A stretch of DNA of 11,267 nucleotides from Mariprofundales bacterium (lineage in GTDB: Bacteria > Pseudomonadota > Zetaproteobacteria > Mariprofundales > S012-25). This document shows positions 6,492 through 11,267 of this stretch, one piece after another; within the stretch, counting starts at the first letter, position 1; each line of letters opens with the position of its first letter. A program made the position numbers and the translations under genes. Under the pieces are notes generated by a model. The model saw only the letters and a program-made list of their open reading frames with translations. It did no database searches and had not been told where the DNA came from. The DNA is taken from positions 1 to 11,267 of the forward strand of contig WFOX01000206.1 in NCBI GenBank assembly GCA_015487905.1, in the 5' to 3' direction.

Positions 6492-7314
6492 GCCCAAGGC
6501 CGATGGCCACGGCCATGCCGGCCGCATGCGTGCGCTGGAAGAAGCGAAAGCCCGCCCCTTCGCCCTCGGCAAGCAGCCAAACGAGCAAACGCATCTGAAT
6601 CACAAGCCCCGCAAGCCACCCCGCCCAGGCAAGCGCAGGCGCAGCAAGCACAATGAGCGCCGCCGCCCAAAGCGCAAAGGCGGCGAGCATCAGCGCCGCA
6701 ATCGCGCCAAGCGCACGCGCGCCGAAGCGCCGGGCGGTGGAGCGCACGCCGATGCGCGCATCATCCTTGCGATCGGCAAGCGCATAGGCCGTGTCATAGC
6801 CCACGGCCCAGGCGAGGTTCGCGGCCAAAAGCAGCCACGGCGCAGGCGCGGCTAATGGCCCGCCTTCGGCGATCCAAGCAAGCAGCCCGCCCCAGCCGAA
6901 GGCGATGCCGAGCACGAGCTGCGGATAGTCCGTGACCCGCTTCATGAACGGGTAGATGATCGCAAGCAAGCCGCCTGCAAGCGCCCAAGGGATCACGCGC
7001 GCGGGAAGCATCATCAAGAGCGCGAGCGCCACAAGCGCCAACAAGGCGAAGCCGAGGAGGCCCGCGCCGGGCGCGATTTCACCGGCCGCGATCGGGCGCG
7101 TGCGCGTGCGCGCGACCTCGCGGTCAAAGCGATGGTCGGCAACATCGTTGATCACGCAGCCTGCTGAGCGCATCACGAACACACCGAGCGTAAAGACAAG
7201 AAAGTGTTTCCACGAAAAGCGCCCGGGCGCGGCGAACAGGCCGATCCAGGTGGGCCAGAGCAACAGCCAATAGCCGATCGGGCGGTCGGCGCGCAAAAGC
7301 CGCCACCAGGCCAT
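6472..7314 (-). CDS. ubiA: 4-hydroxybenzoate polyprenyltransferase
   Basis: UbiA is an inner-membrane enzyme that joins a polyprenyl diphosphate to 4-hydroxybenzoate, the second committed step of ubiquinone synthesis. The 280 residues are largely hydrophobic with about eight or nine membrane helices. Both aspartate-rich motifs that bind Mg-diphosphate are present: NDVADHRFD with ARTRTRP after it, and DRKDD in YALADRKDDARIG. LRADRPIGYWLLLWPTW at the start and YPFMKRVTDYPQ in the middle also follow E. coli UbiA. I chose ATG at 7312-7314 because family similarity begins there; the frame is open further upstream, but that part overlaps ubiC. GTG at 7324-7326 is a possible alternative. No good Shine-Dalgarno is visible for either, so coupling to ubiC, which ends 16 nt upstream, is likely. 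The stop lies 28 nt before ssrA. Confidence 0.96.
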   Translation of the reverse strand: MAWWRLLRADRPIGYWLLLWPTWIGLFAAPGRFSWKHFLVFTLGVFVMRSAGCVINDVADHRFDREVARTRTRPIAAGEIAPGAGLLGFALLALVALALLMMLPARVIPWALAGGLLAIIYPFMKRVTDYPQLVLGIAFGWGGLLAWIAEGGPLAAPAPWLLLAANLAWAVGYDTAYALADRKDDARIGVRSTARRFGARALGAIAALMLAAFALWAAALIVLAAPALAWAGWLAGLVIQMRLLVWLLAEGEGAGFRFFQRTHAAGMAVAIGLGLADLLS

Positions 7315-7330
7315 GGGTGTGCCCACGGGG

Positions 7331-7873
7331 TTAAATCGCACGGCGGGCCTGCACCATGCGCAATGCACGCACGAGCACGGGCGTGAATACCTCTATGAGG
7401 AGGGCGCGTACTCCGGCTTCGTCTGCCACGAGCAGCGAGCGCCGTGCCCAGCATGCTCCCCAAGGGGCGAGATCCACACGGGCATATCCGGGAGTGGTGC
7501 GCACGAACGCGAAACCGTGTCGCTGCCAGAGCTCGCCGAGCGGTGCCTCGCCCCTTGCAAGATCCTCGGCGAGCGCCAGCGGCAGAGCATCGGAAGGGAC
7601 AGCCGACCACGCCTCCACGGCGACTTGTCCGCCCCACAGCAGTACGGCGTGGCGCATCAACACCTTCGTGCCTGCATGCACCTTCAGTGCCTCAGCACAT
7701 GCGGGGGAGCATGGGCGCATTTCCTGGGCGCGGACCCGCAGGGCAAGACGCAAGCCGCGGGCGGCGCACCAGCGCACGAACGAGCCGCGGAAGGTGAGTG
7801 CACTTGCCAAAGGCTCGCGGGCACCCTCGGGGCGGGCCATCCAAGGCATTGCAAGCCAGCGCTCGATTCGCAT
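7331..7873 (-). CDS. ubiC: Chorismate pyruvate-lyase
   Basis: UbiC removes pyruvate from chorismate to give 4-hydroxybenzoate, the aromatic precursor that UbiA prenylates next. The cytoplasmic protein has 180 residues (E. coli 165). Similarity is moderate but covers the defining points: Arg74 in LMRHAVLLW, which fits the conserved REILL arginine; AWSAVPSDAL (88-97) for the GRTVVP region; APLGELWQ (110-117); WARRSLL (142-148) matching WGRRSRL; and LLIEVFTPVL (158-167) matching the LLLTELFLP end with its catalytic Glu. The reading frame stays open far upstream across rsmE, but homology starts near ATG 7871-7873, just inside the divergent gap, so I start there. No strong Shine-Dalgarno is seen. 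It sits 16 nt upstream of ubiA, the classical ubiCA pair, and 75 bp from the divergent rsmE. Confidence 0.92.
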   Translation of the reverse strand: MRIERWLAMPWMARPEGAREPLASALTFRGSFVRWCAARGLRLALRVRAQEMRPCSPACAEALKVHAGTKVLMRHAVLLWGGQVAVEAWSAVPSDALPLALAEDLARGEAPLGELWQRHGFAFVRTTPGYARVDLAPWGACWARRSLLVADEAGVRALLIEVFTPVLVRALRMVQARRAI

Positions 7874-7948
7874 GGCCCAAGCATGCGTGCGAGTGCCCCG
7901 GGACACAAGGCCCTTGCAGGGCATCCGGTGGCGTGGCGAAATCGCGGC

Positions 7949-8674
7949 ATGTGCCCGCGACTGTTTGTCCCAGTGCGGATCTTCCAGGGGTGCCCCGTGC
8001 CGCTTGCCGATGCACAGAGGCGCTATCTTGCGCGCGTATTGCGCCTGCCTCCGGGCGCCGCGGTTGTCCTCTTTGACGGCACGGGCGGCGAATGGGAAGC
8101 GCGCTGGGACGGACGCGACCGGGCTGAACCCTTGGTCTTTCGCGCCGAGACACGCGAAGCAAAGCTGCGGCTCGTGCTCGTGCAGGCGCTGGTAGCGCGC
8201 GAGAAACTGGAGATTGTCGTGCAGAAGGCGACCGAGCTCGGTGTCCGCGACATCGTGTTCGTGCCCGCCGAGCGCAGCATCGTGCGCATGGATGCCCGGC
8301 GGCGCGTGCGGCGGTTGGCGCGGCTGCGCACGATCGCCATCGAGGCTGCCGAGCAATGCGGACGCACGCGCATCCCACGCTTGGCGCTTGTGGACCCCCG
8401 TGCGCTCGTTCCGTGCAGCATGGGGCTGCTCTTGGACCCAGCGGCTCCGCAGGGATGGGGGGATGTCGCAGACAGGGTTCGCGAAGCGCACACGATTACG
8501 CTGGCCATCGGTCCCGAGGGCGGCTGGAGCGATGCAGAGCGCGATTTGCTCATGCAGCGGGGGTTCTTTCCCGTGCGCATGGGAAAGCGCACCTGGCGCA
8601 CCGAAACAGCAGGGCTTGCGGCGCTCGCGGCCGTGCTGGCCGTGCATCCCCGAGGGTGGACGGCCGAGGGTTAG
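7949..8674 (+). CDS. rsmE: 16S rRNA (uracil(1498)-N3)-methyltransferase RsmE
   Basis: RsmE is a SPOUT-class (knotted) SAM-dependent enzyme that methylates U1498 of 16S rRNA in the assembled 30S subunit. The 241 residues show a PUA-like N-terminal domain (MCPRLFVPVRIF, YLARVLRLPPGAAVVLFDG) and the SPOUT domain with VQKATELGV (91-99), EQCGRT (135-140), IGPEGGWSD (187-195) and the knot motif RTETAG (217-222). The residues before RTETAG are MGKRTW, where many members have LGPRIL. The start ATG (7949-7951) fits the family N terminus. GTG at 7928-7930 is an in-frame alternative, and no clear Shine-Dalgarno precedes either. It is the only plus-strand gene here, divergent from ubiC and convergent with the histidine kinase gene. 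Its TAG stop (8672-8674) overlaps the TAA of that gene. Confidence 0.95.
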   Translation: MCPRLFVPVRIFQGCPVPLADAQRRYLARVLRLPPGAAVVLFDGTGGEWEARWDGRDRAEPLVFRAETREAKLRLVLVQALVAREKLEIVVQKATELGVRDIVFVPAERSIVRMDARRRVRRLARLRTIAIEAAEQCGRTRIPRLALVDPRALVPCSMGLLLDPAAPQGWGDVADRVREAHTITLAIGPEGGWSDAERDLLMQRGFFPVRMGKRTWRTETAGLAALAAVLAVHPRGWTAEG

Positions 8675-10218
8675 GATGTCTGACGCGGCAGGCAGAGGCG
8701 AAAGCGCGCGCCTTTGCCGGGTCGGTTTTCCACCTGCACGAAGCCCCCGAAGGCCCGCGCCACGCCCAGCACGACCGCGAGACCCAGCCCACGCCCCGCG
8801 AACTTGGTGCTGAAAAACGGCTCGAAGATGTGCTCTAGGTTCTCCTCGGCAATGCCGCGCCCGTCGTCGGTCACCTCGATGAAGACATATCGTCCTGGAG
8901 CAGCGTCCTCGGCCCGCACGGGCGCAGCCTCCAGCATCTGCGCATCGGCCTGCATTTCCCCGGTGGCGATGCGTACCTCCCCTCCATGCTCGGCCACGGC
9001 CTCCACGGCATTATCCAGCAGAGCAGTGGCGGCTTCGGTCACCTGGTCGGCGTCGGCGGCTGCAACGGCCTCGCCAGCATGAGTCAGGCGCAGCGCCACC
9101 CCGGGAGCGAGCGCATCCTGTGCCTGTTCCACGATCTTGCGCGCCAAGCGCGCAAGATCCACGCGGCGGGTGCTGGCATGGGCTACACCGGTGAACAGGA
9201 GCATGCGCCGGCTGAGGCGGGCCATCGTGCGCGTGGCTTCCTCCACGAGCGCCAAGAGTTCGCGTGCCTCTTCTTGTTCCTCCCCCAGCATCTCGCGCAG
9301 AAGCTGCAATCCGCCCAGAACGGCCATGAGCTGGTTGTTGAAGTCGTGGGCAATGCCCCCGGCCATGCGCACCAGGCTCGCAAGCCGTTCGGTGTGCTCG
9401 ATGCGTCGTCTCCACCGCTCGATGTCGGTGAGATCACGCGCCACGCCCACCCATCCTTCGGCCGTAGCGCGTGCGGCGATGGCGACGCTGCGCGTGCCCA
9501 GCGCAACACGAAGTGGACCGTGCTCCTGTGCAGCCAAGTGCGCACGCAAGGCGCGCCAGCCGTCCAAGGGATCGAAAAGCCGCCGGGCCTCGCGGTTTGC
9601 GAGCTTTGGCGCGCCTTGGTGATCCACGAGGAATACCCCTGCGGGCACGAGGTCGAGAAGACGCTCCAGCCGAGCGAGCTGGGCATCGAGCGCCATCTCG
9701 CGGGCGCGCGCAAGGCGTGCCAGCCTCCCCGCCGCGATTTCCGCGAAGCGCCGCAACCGCCCGGCCGTGCGCGCATGCTCGGCCGAGAACGCGCCGCGTT
9801 TCCCATGGACGAGCACGACCAGCCCCGTGTTCCCGAACCATTCCAAAGGCACGAGCAGCATCGCCCGGAAGCGATCCGCCCCCTGCGTCCGGGTGGCCTC
9901 CGTTGTGCGCTGGAAGTCGTAGAGGTTGATCACGCCACGCTTCCTGGCGCGTGCGACCAGCTCGCCGTCCGGCAGCACGAGTTCCCCGGCCGGTGACGCC
10001 AGCACGCCATTCTGCCCGTGCAGCACGAAGCATTCAGTGGCAGGAATGGCGCGCAGAAATGCGCCCCGGATGGCGCGTTCGAGTTCCTCGGTCGTATCCG
10101 CTTCCTCCAGCATTTCCACGCCCAGGAGCAGGGCCTCGCTGGAAGCGCGCAACGCCCGCTCGCGGCGTTCACTGGCGGCCAGCGCCAGAAGTGCTTCCTG
10201 CAGACGCGCTTCGCTCAC
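8671..10218 (-). CDS. Soluble sensor histidine kinase, GAF-PAS-HisKA-HATPase
   Basis: The 515-residue product is a two-component histidine kinase without a predicted membrane segment, so it should sense a cytoplasmic signal. In order it has a helical N terminus (1-50), a GAF-like domain (about 45-165), a short helical linker, and a PAS domain (about 184-265; LLDLVPAGVFLVDHQGAP). The dimerisation/phosphoacceptor helix follows, with AGGIAHDFNN (286-295) and His291 as the phosphorylated residue. The ATP-binding domain has the N box LLDNAVEAV (Asn403), DDGRGI (451-456), FEPFFSTK (465-472), GRGLGLA (475-481) and GKGARF (501-506). The HDFNN form of the H-box is typical of NtrB-like kinases. All catalytic elements are present; no receiver domain is attached and no response-regulator gene is in the window. 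The GTG start (10216-10218) overlaps the stop of the FIST gene by 4 bp (GTGA), so the two proteins are probably made and act together. Ligand and target are unknown. Confidence 0.93.
   Translation of the reverse strand: MSEARLQEALLALAASERRERALRASSEALLLGVEMLEEADTTEELERAIRGAFLRAIPATECFVLHGQNGVLASPAGELVLPDGELVARARKRGVINLYDFQRTTEATRTQGADRFRAMLLVPLEWFGNTGLVVLVHGKRGAFSAEHARTAGRLRRFAEIAAGRLARLARAREMALDAQLARLERLLDLVPAGVFLVDHQGAPKLANREARRLFDPLDGWRALRAHLAAQEHGPLRVALGTRSVAIAARATAEGWVGVARDLTDIERWRRRIEHTERLASLVRMAGGIAHDFNNQLMAVLGGLQLLREMLGEEQEEARELLALVEEATRTMARLSRRMLLFTGVAHASTRRVDLARLARKIVEQAQDALAPGVALRLTHAGEAVAAADADQVTEAATALLDNAVEAVAEHGGEVRIATGEMQADAQMLEAAPVRAEDAAPGRYVFIEVTDDGRGIAEENLEHIFEPFFSTKFAGRGLGLAVVLGVARAFGGFVQVENRPGKGARFRLCLPRQTS
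9133..9159. repeat. Perfect 12-bp inverted repeat inside the kinase gene
   Basis: GATCTTGCGCGC (9133-9144) and GCGCGCAAGATC (9148-9159) are exact reverse complements separated by CAA. On the kinase mRNA they would form a very stable hairpin. They encode the DLARLARKI segment between the HisKA and ATPase domains, so the symmetry partly reflects a short repeated Leu-Ala-Arg peptide. Confidence 0.85.
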
Positions 10219-11267
10219 GATGGCGGCCCGAACAGCAGCATGGAGACCATCAGGTTGCCGTGGCGATTGCGCCCATCCACGAAACGACCGATCTCACCGA
10301 AGGTGAACAGCAACTGGAACGGGGCGTGGCCAAGCACAGACAGAAGCTTCCCACCTGCCTCTCCGATGCGCTTTCGCACGCCAAACATGCAGCCGGCGCA
10401 GAACGCGAACCAGGCTCCCTGCACGTCTTCGGGACGCCAGCCGCGACGTGCCAGCGCCCCTTCCACGGCGAGGGCTGGCCGTGCGAGCACTTCCTCGGCA
10501 TCGGAGCACATCAGCGCAACTTCTGCGCCTTCCTGGGGCGCGGCGAACAGATCCAAGCCACCCTCGGGAGTTTTGCCTGCAGGGTGTAGCAGAAGGTGCA
10601 CCGGGACACCGGCGAGGGTTCCCGTGCGCATGCCCAATGGTGCGAAAGTCGTGGCGGCCAAGATGTCCCGCCGGGAATCCAGCGATGCGAGGGCACCGTG
10701 CGTCCACGCATCGTAGACATCCGCAGCTGGGCGACCGTCGAGCTCCAGCAGCGTGTGTCCCCGAACCCGTGTGGCACGCGCACGGGGGCCGACGGGGGCA
10801 TAGCCGCTGATGAAGGCAGTCTCAGGGACTGCGCTCGGGAAGAGCACAGCGATGGCTGCGCCGGCATCAGCGTCACGTCCTTCCGCCAGCACATGCCACA
10901 GGCCGCGCACCTCATCGTCGGCAGCCCCGCCTCCCACCACGGGCACATCCGGACCGATCTCGTCCGCCAAGGCATCGAGCAACAGAGGCTCCATACCGGG
11001 GGTTACGAGGGCCAGCACCACCTGCGGCTTTTCGCCGGCGCGATCTGCCTGGCTGCACGCCCGGGCAAGCGCTCCGGCAACTTCTTTCTTCTTCTCCCCA
11101 GCCAGGGCTGCCCCGTAGGCGCCTACCGGGTCGCGCACCGCGAAGGCCGCCAGCGACGCGTCTTGGAAGCCTGCTGCGTCCAGCACGCCGAGGGCCGTCG
11201 TGGTGCCTACGAGCGCGCATCCCGCATGTCGGGCCTGCGCATTCAGCTTTTTTGCTTCCGTCAGGGC
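10215..11267 (-). CDS. FIST-domain (FIST_N + FIST_C) sensory protein, 5' end outside window
   Basis: FIST is a proposed intracellular small-ligand sensor module found alone or joined to kinases and chemoreceptors. The frame is open from the right edge of the window to 10215 (350 codons visible). I therefore annotate it as 5'-truncated rather than starting at the internal GTG (11184-11186). The residues before that GTG, including HAGCALVGTTTALG, continue the FIST_N pattern where many members have GCSTAGEI. Further FIST_N features are LDAAGFQDASLAAFAV and VPVVGGGAADDEV. FIST_C shows LPTC-like spacing loosely, FAFCAGCMFGVRKRIG with two cysteines three apart, and FTFGEIGRFVDG followed by NLMVSMLLFG, matching the GEIG...N-x-T end of the domain. 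No membrane segment is evident. It overlaps the histidine kinase gene by 4 bp (GTGA), so it likely feeds a signal to that kinase. The ligand is unknown. Confidence 0.85.
   Translation of the reverse strand, partial: ALTEAKKLNAQARHAGCALVGTTTALGVLDAAGFQDASLAAFAVRDPVGAYGAALAGEKKKEVAGALARACSQADRAGEKPQVVLALVTPGMEPLLLDALADEIGPDVPVVGGGAADDEVRGLWHVLAEGRDADAGAAIAVLFPSAVPETAFISGYAPVGPRARATRVRGHTLLELDGRPAADVYDAWTHGALASLDSRRDILAATTFAPLGMRTGTLAGVPVHLLLHPAGKTPEGGLDLFAAPQEGAEVALMCSDAEEVLARPALAVEGALARRGWRPEDVQGAWFAFCAGCMFGVRKRIGEAGGKLLSVLGHAPFQLLFTFGEIGRFVDGRNRHGNLMVSMLLFGPPS

Noticed and set aside
6318..6572. An 84-codon minus-strand open frame running from the end of ubiA through the tmRNA tag.
   Set aside because: The only meaningful part is the tag itself; the rest is tmRNA structure and out-of-frame ubiA.
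243..7314. Frequent GCAAGC/GCGCAAGC words as possible DNA uptake sequences.
   Set aside because: They fit leucine CTT followed by alanine codons in the minus-strand genes, do not extend to a longer constant motif, and fade where codon choice changes.
7313..7948. The rsmE frame remains open upstream for 212 codons across ubiC.
   Set aside because: That part is antisense to a recognised ubiC, is rich in Arg/His/Cys with no domain, and RsmE homology starts at ATG 7949.
7874..7948. Promoters in the ubiC/rsmE divergent gap.
   Set aside because: Promoters must exist near here, but no pair of -35/-10 elements on either strand rises above chance (best left-going TTGTGT-17-CATGCT).
7874..8647. The ubiC frame remains open upstream for a further 258 codons, antisense to rsmE.
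   Set aside because: Similarity to UbiC begins near residue 1 of the ATG at 7873. The upstream part is the complement of rsmE codons and resembles no domain.
8986..9996. A 336-codon plus-strand open frame opposite the histidine kinase gene.
   Set aside because: It mirrors the kinase coding sequence; no domain, no convincing Shine-Dalgarno, and composition as for other antisense shadows.

Overview
The window is GC-rich, gene-dense bacterial chromosome. Ten protein-coding genes (eight complete, two cut by the window ends) and one tmRNA gene fill almost all of it; all but one lie on the minus strand. A bifunctional chorismate mutase/prephenate dehydratase, HflK-HflC followed by a DUF2065 protein, an E. 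coli-type adenylosuccinate lyase, and a ubiC-ubiA pair (ubiquinone pathway) point to a proteobacterium, most likely of the gamma/beta/Acidithiobacillia side. I cannot name a genus.

Layout, read in the minus direction from the right end. A 5'-truncated FIST-domain sensory protein (10215-11267) overlaps by 4 bp a soluble GAF-PAS-histidine kinase (8671-10218). The only plus-strand gene, rsmE (7949-8674), converges on the kinase so tightly that the two stop codons interlock. Across a 75-bp divergent gap from rsmE lie ubiC (7331-7873) and ubiA (6472-7314), the first two committed steps from chorismate towards ubiquinone. The tmRNA gene ssrA (6084-6443) follows, with a promoter candidate inside the end of ubiA. 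After a 106-bp gap comes a six-gene block with no intergenic space: hflK, hflC, DUF2065 gene, pheA, hisC, purB (5977 down to 243). Every junction is a 4-bp ATGA/GTGA overlap or a direct stop-start abutment. The 5' part of rpmE (ribosomal protein L31) runs off the left end.

Functional themes are: protein quality control (ssrA tagging next to HflKC, the modulator of the FtsH protease, which can degrade ssrA-tagged proteins); chorismate use (PheA towards phenylalanine, UbiC/UbiA towards ubiquinone); aromatic or histidine transamination (HisC); purine synthesis (PurB); and ribosome maintenance (L31, RsmE). The FIST-kinase pair is the accessory-looking, least understood part. Its leucine codon choice (mostly CTG) differs from that of the ubiA-to-purB block, which relies heavily on CTT, CTC and TTG.

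I found no CRISPR array, insertion sequence, tRNA gene or convincing intrinsic terminator. No gene-free stretch exceeds 110 bp. The most noteworthy items are the unusual tmRNA tag (ANDDVALAYAA), the ssrA-hflKC adjacency, the interlocked mixed-function operon, and the FIST/soluble-kinase module.
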